A stretch of 36,997 nucleotides of DNA, taken from assembly GCA_945872405.1 (NCBI GenBank), contig CAMBZT010000018.1, forward strand, positions 1 through 36,997. Direction: 5' to 3'. Below the pieces are notes generated by a model that saw only the letters and a list, made by a program, of their open reading frames with translations, ran no database searches and was not told the origin of the DNA. This document shows positions 16,523 to 25,648 of the stretch, in pieces. The stretch is from Chitinophaga pinensis (GTDB taxonomy: Bacteria; Bacteroidota; Bacteroidia; Chitinophagales; CAMDFR01). A program made the translations under genes and the position numbers. Each line of letters starts with the position of its first letter. The stretch's first letter is position 1.

Positions 16523-19264
16523 TTAAAAAATGATATCATTATTATTGTTTCGCTTAGTGAGCTTTAAATCTTGAAGAATAGGAGATTTTACTTTTAAAGT
16601 AATCATGTATGTTTGATATCTGACTGGATAAGCAGTCCAATTGAAGCTGAGCTCCCAACAATGCAAATCTCTAATCACATTTAACTGAGTTAAGGTAGGT
16701 TGTAGATTTACAAAATCGAAACCAGAGGATGCACTAATTTTCCATTTAGGGGTCAAGTTAAAATCAAGATTAGTGGCTATACTTTGAGTCACTATGCTTG
16801 TATCTTTCTGATTCAATACTACCCTTCTAAGATTTAAATTGTAGGCGAAAGTGATGGACCAAGGAACCGTAAAATCATAAAAATACTCAGGATTTTTTAG
16901 AATAAAATCCTGTTCTTCTTCTGTTGTTTTTTTAGTCAATCCATTGCCAGCCGTATTGTCTGGCAATTTATTTTTAGAAGCAAAGGTTCCACTGATATTG
17001 AAATTTGTATTAGTGACTCGAAGTAATTTTTGTTTCTCTGACCAAAGAGATTTATTATATCGTCTTCCATTTGTATCAATAGCATAAGGATCTAATTCCA
17101 TGGAAAAGTTCATTCTAATATTAGGAATTGCTCTTGAGTTAAACCCAAGTTGGAAAGGACTCAAACGCAAAGAATCTGCCGCAAAATTATAGGAAGACCG
17201 CAATGATAAGTTATCAATGATTGGAATCTTTTTTTCGTGCGTCACTGAATCTTTCTTACTATATGTCTTCAGCTCAAAATCATTGTTGATTCCAAAACTC
17301 AGTGTCCCTTGAAGGCCATCACTTGGCACACCGTAGAGTTCATTACTGCTTTCGAATCTTGAATATTTCTGATAATTGCCTAGATTGTCTTTCTGTACTT
17401 TGCTCCAATAATTCCATCTATTGCTTCCGAAATTTGGACGATAACTAAAGCCTGCCTGAGGGGTAAAAACATGCCTCAACGCTTTCACTTTAGAGTTTTT
17501 AAATTTATAAATTCCAGTAAGCTTGGTCGATAAATTGATTCCCAAATTAAACTCATGTACCGCACGAAATTTATCCACTGTATCTGATATAATTCTACCA
17601 TTGATTGTGTCATACAAGCTATTTTCTGTATCTCGCAAAACATACAAAGTTTCTGGATCCCAAGATTTGTTCACTGACTTGAAATAAAATCGTTCTGTAA
17701 AACTAAAATTGGGGTTAACTTTTAAATATTTAAATATTGAAAATGGCGCATCAATATTTGCTATCTGTTTAATGCCATATTGAATCTGATTCAAAGCCGA
17801 CTCTTTAAACAATAAAGAATCATAAGTATTGATAAGACTTTTAGCTTCTAACTGATAGTTTACGCCAATTGCTTCGTACCATTTTAACTTTGAATTAGTA
17901 ACTTTTGATTTAAAAGGATTCACCCTAGACATATTAAAATTGAGGATAGGCAAATCAATTCTTACTTGTTTTGTTCGCAAATTCTGATTGTGCTGTGCAC
18001 TTATGGATAACTGAAAAGGCATACTTCTCCAGGACTTCACATAATTGATATTTGAATTGACTACTGTGTTTAAGAGATTTTGAGTAACAATTCCATAGAC
18101 TGAATTATTCTGATTAAATGTTGAGGTTTGAAAATTTACTGCAGCACTAAAGGTGCTAAATGGACGTGCTTGGCTCTCCTGAGCATGGTTCCACTTAAAA
18201 GTAAAATCATTCGCTGGTTTTAAGTTCGGTATTTCAGGATTATTTGGTCGCGTTCTAAAATATGAAAATGAAACTCCCCCTTTAAATCGATAACGCGTAG
18301 CATATTGAACACTAGAACTTAGTCCCCAACTACCTCGAGTATAGATATCGCCTGTAATAGAAACTCCTACCCTGTCTTTTATAGCAAAGTAATATCCTCC
18401 GCCTCTTAAAAAAAAACCCAATTGTCCTCTATCTCCATATTGTGGGAAAATAATACCACTTCTTTGTCCTTGTTTTAGGGGGAAAATTCCGAAAGGAACA
18501 TAAAGCGGTGTAGGAATATCGGCAATCACAAGGTTTGCGGGTCCAGTAACTATCAATTTATTTGGAATGATTTTAGCTTTTCTCGCCTGAATATAAAAAT
18601 GTGGATGTTCTAGTTCATTACATGTGGTAAACCATACATTTTTTCCATACCACGAACTATCATCTGTTCGTTTTCCTTCGCCCAATCTGACATAGCCACC
18701 ACCATCTTCGGTAATCACTTCATAAACTTTACCTTTCTTAGTCTTAAAATTATAACTAAACTTCTTTGCGCTATATGACTTCTCTCCATCTTTTAAAACA
18801 GGATTTCCATTCAAATTCCCAGAACTATCCGCTTTACCTATTGCTGTTATTGTATAAGTGGTTTGATCAATATCAATTAAATCTCCAGTAATATGAATAC
18901 TCTGATAATCTATCTTTCCAGTTCCAAAAAGGTAAATTTTCTTGTTCTTAATATCATAAATGATAGAATCTTCAGCAAAGTAATTTATTGGATCACTGAT
19001 TCCTCCATTAGAGATAGGCTCTAGCAATGTATCAGTTTTTAGCACATTATTTGTATCCCTTTCCTTAATACTGTTCAATTTATCACTAAAAAGACTATCT
19101 GTAGAGGAAAAACCAGCTAATTTATTCTCTTTTTTATACATACTATCAACAAGAGCAGAATAAATCTTCGGCTCAAATTGTACATTAAAACCTACACTAG
19201 AAGTCAATAAAACATATAATGACAACCCAATGCAAGACGCTAAAAGAAACCTAAAAAAATCCAA
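16523..19264 (-). CDS. LptD-like outer-membrane LPS-assembly / OstA family protein
   Basis: This 913-residue protein has an N-terminal hydrophobic signal (FRFLLASCIGLSLYVLL). An OstA/LptA-like beta-jellyroll follows at about 95-190 (KKIYLFGTGKIDYQSIHITG, with KGKVYEVITEDGGGYVRLGEG behind it), then the LptD-like region with TTCNELEHPHFYIQARKAKI and PLYVPFGIFPLKQGQRSG. A long series of amphipathic beta strands runs to the C-terminus, as in an outer-membrane barrel. In Bacteroidota such proteins are annotated as putative LPS-assembly protein LptD, placing LPS in the outer leaflet. The start is TTG: an in-frame TAA lies a few codons upstream, and any internal start would lose the signal. It is divergent from the amidase gene with only 35 nt between starts, so their promoters must overlap. 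The envelope neighbours fit. Confidence 0.82.
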   Translation of the reverse strand: MDFFRFLLASCIGLSLYVLLTSSVGFNVQFEPKIYSALVDSMYKKENKLAGFSSTDSLFSDKLNSIKERDTNNVLKTDTLLEPISNGGISDPINYFAEDSIIYDIKNKKIYLFGTGKIDYQSIHITGDLIDIDQTTYTITAIGKADSSGNLNGNPVLKDGEKSYSAKKFSYNFKTKKGKVYEVITEDGGGYVRLGEGKRTDDSSWYGKNVWFTTCNELEHPHFYIQARKAKIIPNKLIVTGPANLVIADIPTPLYVPFGIFPLKQGQRSGIIFPQYGDRGQLGFFLRGGGYYFAIKDRVGVSITGDIYTRGSWGLSSSVQYATRYRFKGGVSFSYFRTRPNNPEIPNLKPANDFTFKWNHAQESQARPFSTFSAAVNFQTSTFNQNNSVYGIVTQNLLNTVVNSNINYVKSWRSMPFQLSISAQHNQNLRTKQVRIDLPILNFNMSRVNPFKSKVTNSKLKWYEAIGVNYQLEAKSLINTYDSLLFKESALNQIQYGIKQIANIDAPFSIFKYLKVNPNFSFTERFYFKSVNKSWDPETLYVLRDTENSLYDTINGRIISDTVDKFRAVHEFNLGINLSTKLTGIYKFKNSKVKALRHVFTPQAGFSYRPNFGSNRWNYWSKVQKDNLGNYQKYSRFESSNELYGVPSDGLQGTLSFGINNDFELKTYSKKDSVTHEKKIPIIDNLSLRSSYNFAADSLRLSPFQLGFNSRAIPNIRMNFSMELDPYAIDTNGRRYNKSLWSEKQKLLRVTNTNFNISGTFASKNKLPDNTAGNGLTKKTTEEEQDFILKNPEYFYDFTVPWSITFAYNLNLRRVVLNQKDTSIVTQSIATNLDFNLTPKWKISASSGFDFVNLQPTLTQLNVIRDLHCWELSFNWTAYPVRYQTYMITLKVKSPILQDLKLTKRNNNNDIIF

Positions 19265-19299
19265 TCTTAATTTATAGTAGTTTTACCATTGTTAAACAA

Positions 19300-20577
19300 A
19301 TGATGCAACTGATGAAAAAAATAAAGCACAAAATTAATAAGAATAATGGCTTATATCGTTGTTTATTTTTTATCCTAATTTCAGTGGTTTTTGTTTTAAA
19401 TAGCTCACAAACTGGGATAGATAATTCAACTTCGAAATACAATATTAAAACCATCGTTATTGACGCAGGACATGGCGGAAAAGATGATGGAGCATCAGGG
19501 CCTACTGGAAAAAAAGAAAAAAATCTTGCTTTAGCAGTAGCACTAAAACTTGGCGCATATATCAATACAAACTTTCCAGATATAAAGGTAATATATACTA
19601 GAAAAACAGATGTGTTCGTAGAATTATATGAGAGGGCAGCCATTGCTAATAGAAATAAAGCAGATCTTTTTATAAGCATTCATCTCAACTCCTCAACTGA
19701 TCCTGCAGCATGTGGCAGTGAGGCTTGGGTATTAGGATTACATCGTTCTGAGTCTAACCTAGATGTAGCAAAACGAGAAAATGCCGTTATAAAATTAGAA
19801 GATCAATTTGAGAATAATTATGAATTTGATCCAAACTCTGAAGCTGGTCACATCATTATGTCAATGGCTCAAAATGCTTATTTAGACCAAAGTATAACAC
19901 TTGCGGCGAACGTGCAAGAAGAATTTGAGATAAAAGTTAAAAGAAAAAATAGAGGCGTAAAGCAAGCAGGATTCATGGTTTTGTACAAAACGGTAATGCC
20001 AGCAACGTTAATAGAACTTGGCTTTATATCTAATCCTGATGAAGAACGTTTTTTAGCAGGTGATGAAGGGCAAGATTTAATGGCATCTGCAATTTTTAGA
20101 GCCTTCAGATCCTATAGAAATAAGCTTTCGGGACAGTTGAAGCCAAGGGTAAATGATGATGGAATAAAAGAGTCCGATAGTGCCAAAAATCTAAAAGATG
20201 TGAGCACGCCTATAGAGGTTAAAAAAGCACTAGAAGTGGTCGCTTCTGATGTGAAAAAACTAGATGAAAAAGTATCGACCAGTGGCAACAATGAGATAAG
20301 CGCTCAAGTAGAAAGTAATTCAGTTGTATTTAGAATTCAATTCTGTGCAGCAGCTACAAAAGCTGCAAAAGGAAGTAAATATGATAAAGAATTTTCAACA
20401 TCGATTCTCTATGAAGATAATGGGAAAGGTATTTTAAGATATATGGTTGGTAATTATTCGTCACTTGAAAGTGCCAAAGCAAGACTAAAAGAAATTAAAG
20501 CAAAAGGATACACTGATGCTTTTATAGTGCCATATAAAAATGGCAAAAGAGATAATATTAATAATTATCTAAAGTAG
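19300..20577 (+). CDS. N-acetylmuramoyl-L-alanine amidase (Amidase_3) with C-terminal SPOR domain
   Basis: This 425-residue peptidoglycan hydrolase cleaves the bond between N-acetylmuramic acid and the stem peptide. A short cytoplasmic stretch and one membrane/signal helix (about 20-34) precede the Amidase_3 domain (about 50-275). Zinc ligands and catalytic residues are visible as His58 in DAGHGGKDDG, the Glu in KEKNLALAVA, the His in ISIHLNSS and the Glu in LIELGFISNP. A linker rich in K, D and S (about 275-340) leads to a C-terminal SPOR-like domain (VFRIQFCAAAT ... LESAKARLKEIKAKGYTDAF), which in other proteins binds denuded septal glycan. It opens a same-strand group with the MCE and OstA-like genes and is divergent from the LptD-like gene. 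A role in daughter-cell separation is inferred. Confidence 0.9.
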   Translation: MMQLMKKIKHKINKNNGLYRCLFFILISVVFVLNSSQTGIDNSTSKYNIKTIVIDAGHGGKDDGASGPTGKKEKNLALAVALKLGAYINTNFPDIKVIYTRKTDVFVELYERAAIANRNKADLFISIHLNSSTDPAACGSEAWVLGLHRSESNLDVAKRENAVIKLEDQFENNYEFDPNSEAGHIIMSMAQNAYLDQSITLAANVQEEFEIKVKRKNRGVKQAGFMVLYKTVMPATLIELGFISNPDEERFLAGDEGQDLMASAIFRAFRSYRNKLSGQLKPRVNDDGIKESDSAKNLKDVSTPIEVKKALEVVASDVKKLDEKVSTSGNNEISAQVESNSVVFRIQFCAAATKAAKGSKYDKEFSTSILYEDNGKGILRYMVGNYSSLESAKARLKEIKAKGYTDAFIVPYKNGKRDNINNYLK

Positions 20578-20613
20578 TTGTTGAAATGAATTACTAATAT
20601 GGATATATTATTA

Positions 20614-20621
20614 TAATTTTG
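20614..20621 (+). promoter_or_regulatory. Candidate -7 box (TAATTTTG) of the MCE gene
   Basis: TAATTTTG fits the Bacteroidota -7 box TAnnTTTG and lies 20 nt upstream of the GTG start at 20642. No clear TTG is found at the usual -33 distance, so the MCE gene may have a weak promoter of its own in addition to read-through from the amidase gene. Confidence 0.4.
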
Positions 20622-20641
20622 CCTTCTAAATAATTTGAAAC

Positions 20642-21634
20642 GTGTCAAAAGAAATTAAAGTCGGTATTTTAACTGTAATTGCTATTCTTATTTTTATTTT
20701 TGGGTACAAATATTTGTCAGGTGCCAAAATATTTAAAAAAGAGAATACCTATTATGCCATGTACGAAAATGTGGAAGGTCTTTTCCCTTCTAATCCAGTA
20801 TCGGTGAATGGCTTTCAAGTTGGGCGTGTTACTAGTATCGATTTAATTATGACAGGAGTCGGAACAAGCAAAGCATTAGTAACTTATGCAATCAACAATG
20901 ATATTGATATACCTAGAGGAAGTGCTGCAGTTATCTATCAAGCAGATCTTTTAGGAGAAAAATCTGTGAAGTTTTTGTTAGTTCCTAATAAGGAAAATTA
21001 TAAAGATGGTGATACCATTATCTCAACTATACAATTAGGGATGGTCGACAAATTAGCAGCATCTATCACCCCATTGATTGGACATATAGATTCTTTAGTA
21101 GTTGGCTTAAATAGCTTGGTAGATAAGAACAATAAAGATAATTTACAAGCTATTGTTCATAACCTTAATGAAGTGACTGCTGGTCTTCCAAAGATTACAA
21201 ACGGGATAGATGGCTTAATCAATGATAAAAATAGCAATTTTAATAAAACGCTTGGAAATTTGGAAAACTTCACCGGAAATTTAAACAACAATAATCAGAA
21301 AATCGATCAAATCATTAGTAATCTGGTTCACTTTACAGACACGCTCAATCAAACAGACATCAAACAAACTGTGAATGACGCACGAATTGCTTTGAATGAG
21401 ATTAATGTTTTGTTGGATAAGGTAAATAACGGAAATGGCACCGTTTCTAACTTAATCAATGATAAAAAATTATACGATAATCTAAAAGCCGCTTCTGATA
21501 ATTTAAATTTATTACTCGTAGATTTCAAAGCCAATCCTAATCGTTATGTGCATCTTTCCTTACTAAAAATAGATAGAACGGTTAAGACAGAAAAACTGGA
21601 GAACGACCAAAAGAAAAAGTTAGATGGTAAATAG
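20642..21634 (+). CDS. MlaD/MCE-family lipid-transport substrate-binding protein
   Basis: This 330-residue protein has a single N-terminal membrane helix (GILTVIAILIFIFGYKYLSG, about 8-27). One MCE domain follows (about 35-115), with YYAMYENVEGLFPSNPVSVNGFQVGRV and GEKSVKFLLV. The rest is an amphipathic, coiled-coil-prone helical region rich in N, D and L (about 140-300). MCE proteins form periplasmic hexameric rings or tubes that carry phospholipids between membranes with an MlaFE-type ABC transporter. No mlaE or mlaF gene is in the window, so the transporter must be encoded elsewhere. The start is GTG, directly before SKEIKVGIL, the normal N-terminus for this group. The gene lies 64 nt after the amidase and 37 nt before the OstA-like gene, a linkage common in Bacteroidota. 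Confidence 0.88.
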   Translation: MSKEIKVGILTVIAILIFIFGYKYLSGAKIFKKENTYYAMYENVEGLFPSNPVSVNGFQVGRVTSIDLIMTGVGTSKALVTYAINNDIDIPRGSAAVIYQADLLGEKSVKFLLVPNKENYKDGDTIISTIQLGMVDKLAASITPLIGHIDSLVVGLNSLVDKNNKDNLQAIVHNLNEVTAGLPKITNGIDGLINDKNSNFNKTLGNLENFTGNLNNNNQKIDQIISNLVHFTDTLNQTDIKQTVNDARIALNEINVLLDKVNNGNGTVSNLINDKKLYDNLKAASDNLNLLLVDFKANPNRYVHLSLLKIDRTVKTEKLENDQKKKLDGK

Positions 21635-21671
21635 CAACTTGATTAGAATCTTTTCAACTTAAGCCTTTATC

Positions 21672-23234
21672 ATGTATATCTACTATCGTTTTCTCTCAAT
21701 GCTCTCATCGAATAAAGCGATCGTTGGATTATTAGTTATAGTAAACCTGTCCACAACATCTCTCTTTTCTCAAAAAACATCATTTCCTAATACCGCTGAC
21801 GGTAGAAAGGAGGTAGAAATAATCAACTCCAATTCTATGAGTTATATGAATACTTCTATAGGTGAAGTAAGATTTTTGAGCGGTGAGGTTAAGATAAAGC
21901 ACGAAAAAACCTATATGGAATGCGATAGTGCAATAATATACATGAATACTAAAACTGTTCATGCATTTGGACATGTATATATCAATAATAACGATTCATT
22001 GGATATATATTGTGATATGGCTAAATATACTGGAACGGACAAGCTAGTGAGTTTGTTTTATCATGTAGTAATGTTGAATGGTAAACTTAGATTAGAATCA
22101 CCAGAAGTCTTTTATGATCTGAATACCTCTATCGGAAACTATTATAAAACAGGAATAGTGATTAACGAAACAACCAAAATCACTAGCAAGAAGGGTATCT
22201 ATTATAGCCATAGTGCCGATGTTTACTTCCGAGATGAAGTCGTGGTTACCGATCCTAAATTTAAGATGACTACTGATACACTCCAATACAACACAAACAG
22301 AGATTTAGCAACATTTTACAGCAGGACAACTATTGTCGGAGATAATAGTACGATATATTGTTATAGTGGACATTATGATACTAAAAAACAATTGGCAGAT
22401 TTTGGAACTAACACCCTGATTGATACAAAAACACAGCAATTGTTCACGGACAGCCTTTATTACGACAGAAATAATGGTATCGCCAAAACATACAAGTTTT
22501 TCGTTTTTAAGGACCTTGAGAATAAAGTAAATATGACAGGAACCAAAGCGGTTTATAGAGAAGAGAATAAGTATCTCTTTGCCTGGCAACGGCCTCTCTT
22601 AGTCAATTTTGAAGAAAAGGATAGTATATACATTAAGGCAGACACTATTGTTTCTTTTGCACAAGACAGCAGTGATAAAAGGTTTTTTTATGGTTATAGA
22701 AATGTGAAAATGTTTAGGAAAGATTTACAAGCTAAATGTGATTCTATTTATTATTCCTACATTGACTCAAGCTTCAAAATGTTTTATCAACCGGTTTTAT
22801 GGAGTGAAAATATGCAAATTACAGGAGATACTATTTTTTTATTGACAAAAGATAACAAAGCAGATGAGCTAAGAGTCAATGGCAATGGTTTCATTACAAT
22901 GCAATCTACTAAGTCGTATTTCGATCAACTAAAAGGGAACCACATTATTGGTTATTTAAAAAATAACAGCATAGAAACAATGAATATAGAAGGAAATGCA
23001 GAAAGCATTTACTTTGTTAAAGACGATACAAATAATAGCCTCACAGGCAGTAATAAATCATCTTGCACCAGAATGAAGCTATTTTTTCTTGATAAAAAAG
23101 TGGAGAAAGTTAAATTTATGGGAAAACCAGACGCGACTTTTACACCAATAAATAAATTGACAGCGGAGTTGAAAACTTTAAAAGGTTATTCATGGCAGGA
23201 TGATATCAGACCTAAGTCCAAAGAAGATTTATAA
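21672..23234 (+). CDS. OstA/LptA-like periplasmic protein
   Basis: This 520-residue protein has an N-terminal signal or anchor (KAIVGLLVIVNLSTTSLFS). Repeated beta strands follow with the OstA pattern: SYMNTSIGEVRFLSGEVKIK, YMECDSAIIYMNTKTVHAFG, YINNNDSLDIYCDMAKYTG and similar. Such repeats build a beta-jellyroll groove that binds LPS lipid A in LptA, LptC and LptD, so a role in LPS transport across the periplasm is likely. It is about three times longer than classical LptA, as usual for the Bacteroidota OstA-like proteins, with the repeats continuing to about residue 430. It is the third gene of the amidase-MCE-OstA group. The LptD-like gene on the other side of the divergent start is a plausible partner. 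The gene ends 34 nt before a convergent gene. Confidence 0.83.
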   Translation: MYIYYRFLSMLSSNKAIVGLLVIVNLSTTSLFSQKTSFPNTADGRKEVEIINSNSMSYMNTSIGEVRFLSGEVKIKHEKTYMECDSAIIYMNTKTVHAFGHVYINNNDSLDIYCDMAKYTGTDKLVSLFYHVVMLNGKLRLESPEVFYDLNTSIGNYYKTGIVINETTKITSKKGIYYSHSADVYFRDEVVVTDPKFKMTTDTLQYNTNRDLATFYSRTTIVGDNSTIYCYSGHYDTKKQLADFGTNTLIDTKTQQLFTDSLYYDRNNGIAKTYKFFVFKDLENKVNMTGTKAVYREENKYLFAWQRPLLVNFEEKDSIYIKADTIVSFAQDSSDKRFFYGYRNVKMFRKDLQAKCDSIYYSYIDSSFKMFYQPVLWSENMQITGDTIFLLTKDNKADELRVNGNGFITMQSTKSYFDQLKGNHIIGYLKNNSIETMNIEGNAESIYFVKDDTNNSLTGSNKSSCTRMKLFFLDKKVEKVKFMGKPDATFTPINKLTAELKTLKGYSWQDDIRPKSKEDL

Positions 23235-23268
23235 ATCTTTTGCAAATTTACTGCGAAAACCAAACTGA

Positions 23269-24177
23269 TTAGAAACGCTCGTCTTTTGTTTTATCGAAAA
23301 GAGGTTTAGGAAGTGGAGGGTGATCGTTCTCATTTATGGCAAAAGTAAAAACCTTTTCTATCCAATTCCAATAGCCACTCTCGAATTTAAATCCTTCGTA
23401 AGTTCCATCAGGAACATACGAGAAAGTGAGTCCTAGCTCAATGGAATCGGTAGGTCCAGTATGATCATAGATGATCAGCTTCTGTACCGTATCATATCCT
23501 AAACTGGCTAAGGCATCAAATTTATAATCAATGAAAATTCTATTCTTTATTTCTACTTTTCCATCTGGATATTTATACTTAAATAAGGGAGCACCAAACA
23601 TAGGATAGCCTTCTTGAAACCAGAGAACATCAATGATTTTTCGATCACAAAACAAATCACCTGCATCATAACCCAATAAAGTATAATAGTACTTGCCTTG
23701 AGAATAATTTTTTAAAATTTTATAATACAACACACCATACCAACTGTCTTTGTTGAGTGTGGTCTGATTGTGATAGTCCATTGTATCGCTCGTATCAAAA
23801 AGTGGAAACATTTTTAGTTTCTCGCCTTTCATTTGAATGGTTCCATAATATCTGTAGATACCTTTTCCTAGATAGAGTTGCCATGTCATTATTTTAAAGC
23901 TAGAGTCAGGCGCAAACAAATGAGAAATAGTCTGAAGCGAGTCAAAATTATAATAGAATGAGCCATCAACTTTTAAAGCTTTTGTCATTAAAGGTATGAA
24001 TTTATGCAATGCATCTACTCGCTTGCCGGTACTCGTATCATTTACCATTACCTCTCCAACTTTTATTAGAGAATCCTGTAAGTCATCTAAAATCATCTTT
24101 GAATCGCTGCTGAGTTGGGCTATTGTGAAGGAGTACACACAGAAAGATAGCAGTAAAAGATAAAATGATTTTTTCAT
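23269..24177 (-). CDS. Secreted protein of unknown function
   Basis: This 302-residue protein has a clear signal peptide (MKKSFYLLLLSFCVYSFTIAQ, cleavage probably just after Q) and no further membrane segment. The mature part is rich in Y, F, D and K, with many beta-prone stretches and no motif I recognise. It lacks a lipobox Cys and a T9SS sorting domain, so it is likely periplasmic. The order of strands (a 'YYGTIQMKGEKLKMFPLFD' segment, 'GDLFCDRKIIDVLWFQEGYP', 'GTYEGFKFESGYWNWIEKVF') resembles proteins annotated only as hypothetical in Bacteroidota. It is transcribed alone, convergent with the OstA-like gene and divergent from the PAP2 gene, from a probable promoter with TATATTTG at 24201-24194. 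Confidence 0.75.
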   Translation of the reverse strand: MKKSFYLLLLSFCVYSFTIAQLSSDSKMILDDLQDSLIKVGEVMVNDTSTGKRVDALHKFIPLMTKALKVDGSFYYNFDSLQTISHLFAPDSSFKIMTWQLYLGKGIYRYYGTIQMKGEKLKMFPLFDTSDTMDYHNQTTLNKDSWYGVLYYKILKNYSQGKYYYTLLGYDAGDLFCDRKIIDVLWFQEGYPMFGAPLFKYKYPDGKVEIKNRIFIDYKFDALASLGYDTVQKLIIYDHTGPTDSIELGLTFSYVPDGTYEGFKFESGYWNWIEKVFTFAINENDHPPLPKPLFDKTKDERF

Positions 24178-24193
24178 ATAAATACTTATAAAG

Positions 24194-24201
24194 CAAATAT
24201 A
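24194..24201 (-). promoter_or_regulatory. Candidate -7 box (TATATTTG) for the secreted unknown protein
   Basis: TATATTTG on the minus strand matches TAnnTTTG and lies 17 nt upstream of the ATG at 24177. No good -33 TTG was found at the expected spacing. Confidence 0.45.
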
Positions 24202-24253
24202 ATACCCAATTTGACATTGATGGACTTATTAACGCATATTCACATAATTTTAT

Positions 24254-24261
24254 TATGTTTG
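24254..24261 (+). promoter_or_regulatory. Candidate -7 box (TATGTTTG) for the PAP2-crotonase pair
   Basis: TATGTTTG matches TAnnTTTG and ends 13 nt before the ATG at 24275, implying a very short leader. The -33 region has no TTG, so it may be a weak promoter. Confidence 0.42.
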
Positions 24262-24274
24262 TTCTACAAAGAAT

Positions 24275-24865
24275 ATGTCTATAAATTCCGTCGATTTATC
24301 ACTGTTTTCATTCATCAATCAAACATTAAGCAATGATTTTTTTGATTGGATAATGCCTTATATCAGAAATAAGACTACCTGGATACCACTTTATATTATT
24401 CTATCTGTTTCGATATATAAGAAAAATTCAAGAGATTTTTTATTGCTCGCTTTGTGCATTGTTTTAGCACTTATTTTTTCAGACAGCATAATCTCTAACA
24501 ATATTAAAACAATGGTTCACAGAACGAGACCATGTGATGATTTATTCATGATAGATCATCTGCATTTGTTATTAAAAAAATGTAGTGGTGGTTTTAGTTT
24601 TCCCTCCGCACATGCTTGTAATCATGCCACCCTTGCGATAATCTTTGGACAATACTTTATAAATCGGCAACATGGTTGGGTAATCTGTATAATTTTTATA
24701 CTCTGGGCGCTTACTATTGCTTTTGCACAGGTGTATGTTGGAGTTCATTATCCTTCAGACGTTCTAGTTGGTCTAGTTATAGGCAGCCTCAATGGAATTT
24801 TCTTTTATTACTTATATAACAAAGCAATTATTTATTTTTACAACCAACAAAAGCAATTTAAATAA
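24275..24865 (+). CDS. PAP2-family membrane phosphatase
   Basis: This 196-residue polytopic membrane protein has about five hydrophobic helices. The three PAP2 motifs are in order: K-x6-RP (KTMVHRTRP), PSAH in GFSFPSAHACNH, and the third motif as AQVYVGVHYPSD. The His and Asp of motif three are kept, but the Arg of the usual SRxxxxxHxxxD is Gln here. PAP2 enzymes remove phosphate from lipid substrates such as undecaprenyl diphosphate or phosphatidic acid at the outer face of the inner membrane. The substrate cannot be told from the sequence. The next gene begins directly on its stop codon (TAA-ATG), so the two are co-transcribed, although no functional link is obvious. Confidence 0.88.
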   Translation: MSINSVDLSLFSFINQTLSNDFFDWIMPYIRNKTTWIPLYIILSVSIYKKNSRDFLLLALCIVLALIFSDSIISNNIKTMVHRTRPCDDLFMIDHLHLLLKKCSGGFSFPSAHACNHATLAIIFGQYFINRQHGWVICIIFILWALTIAFAQVYVGVHYPSDVLVGLVIGSLNGIFFYYLYNKAIIYFYNQQKQFK

Positions 24866-25645
24866 ATGGAAAATCAATTTATCATTGTTACCTCTCAATA
24901 CGAAAAACATGTCGCGCTGATTCAAATAAATCGGCCCAAAGAATTAAATGCATTGAATCTTGAAACAATGGGAGAAATTCGAGATGCCATTAAAATGTTA
25001 GATGCGGACGAAGCAGTTCGTGTAATCATTCTTACAGGAAATGAAAAAGCTTTTGCAGCAGGAGCTGACATCAAACAAATGGCCAATAAAACAGCTATTG
25101 ACATGTTTAATATTGACCAATTCACCACATGGGATACTATTAAGAAAACAAAGAAACCAATAATAGCTGCTGTTTCAGGTTTTGCGCTGGGTGGAGGCTG
25201 CGAGTTAGTGATGATATGTGATATGGTAGTTGCTAGTGAAACCGCTCGCTTTGGTCAACCTGAAATAAATCTTGCCATTATGCCAGGTGCAGGAGGAACC
25301 CAAAGAATGACGAGAGCAGTAGGCAAAGTAATAGCAATGGAAATGGTGCTAGGTGGACGCTTTTTAACGGCAAAGGAAGCCTTACATTACGGTCTTATTA
25401 ACAAAGTTGTACCTGTAGAAGTCTTTTTAGACGAGGCATTACAATTAGCAAAAACAATTGCTCGCTTCTCTCCCATTGCCATCAGATTAGCAAAAGAATC
25501 TGTGAATCAAGCATTCAATTCTACCCTCGATGAAGGTTTGATGTTTGAGAGAAAAAACTTTTATATGTGTTTTGCGAGTGAAGATCAAAAAGAAGGAATG
25601 ACGGCATTTGTAGAAAAAAGAAAAGCTGAGTTCAAGGGACGTTAA
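24866..25645 (+). CDS. Enoyl-CoA hydratase/isomerase (crotonase family)
   Basis: This 259-residue crotonase-fold enzyme most resembles short-chain enoyl-CoA hydratases, which add water to 2-enoyl-CoA in fatty-acid beta-oxidation. The oxyanion-hole segment AFAAGADIKQM lies near residue 65. GFALGGGCELVMICD and FGQPEINLAIMPGAGGTQR carry the two glutamates used by the mitochondrial hydratase (in GCEL and GQPE). The length and the C-terminal helix RLAKESVNQAF with AFVEKRKAEFKGR are typical. It begins on the base after the PAP2 stop codon, so translation is probably coupled. It ends 3 nt before the stop of the convergent gene. The exact substrate is not determined; a 3-hydroxybutyryl-CoA (crotonase) role is a reasonable default. 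Confidence 0.92.
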   Translation: MENQFIIVTSQYEKHVALIQINRPKELNALNLETMGEIRDAIKMLDADEAVRVIILTGNEKAFAAGADIKQMANKTAIDMFNIDQFTTWDTIKKTKKPIIAAVSGFALGGGCELVMICDMVVASETARFGQPEINLAIMPGAGGTQRMTRAVGKVIAMEMVLGGRFLTAKEALHYGLINKVVPVEVFLDEALQLAKTIARFSPIAIRLAKESVNQAFNSTLDEGLMFERKNFYMCFASEDQKEGMTAFVEKRKAEFKGR

Positions 25646-25648
25646 TTT

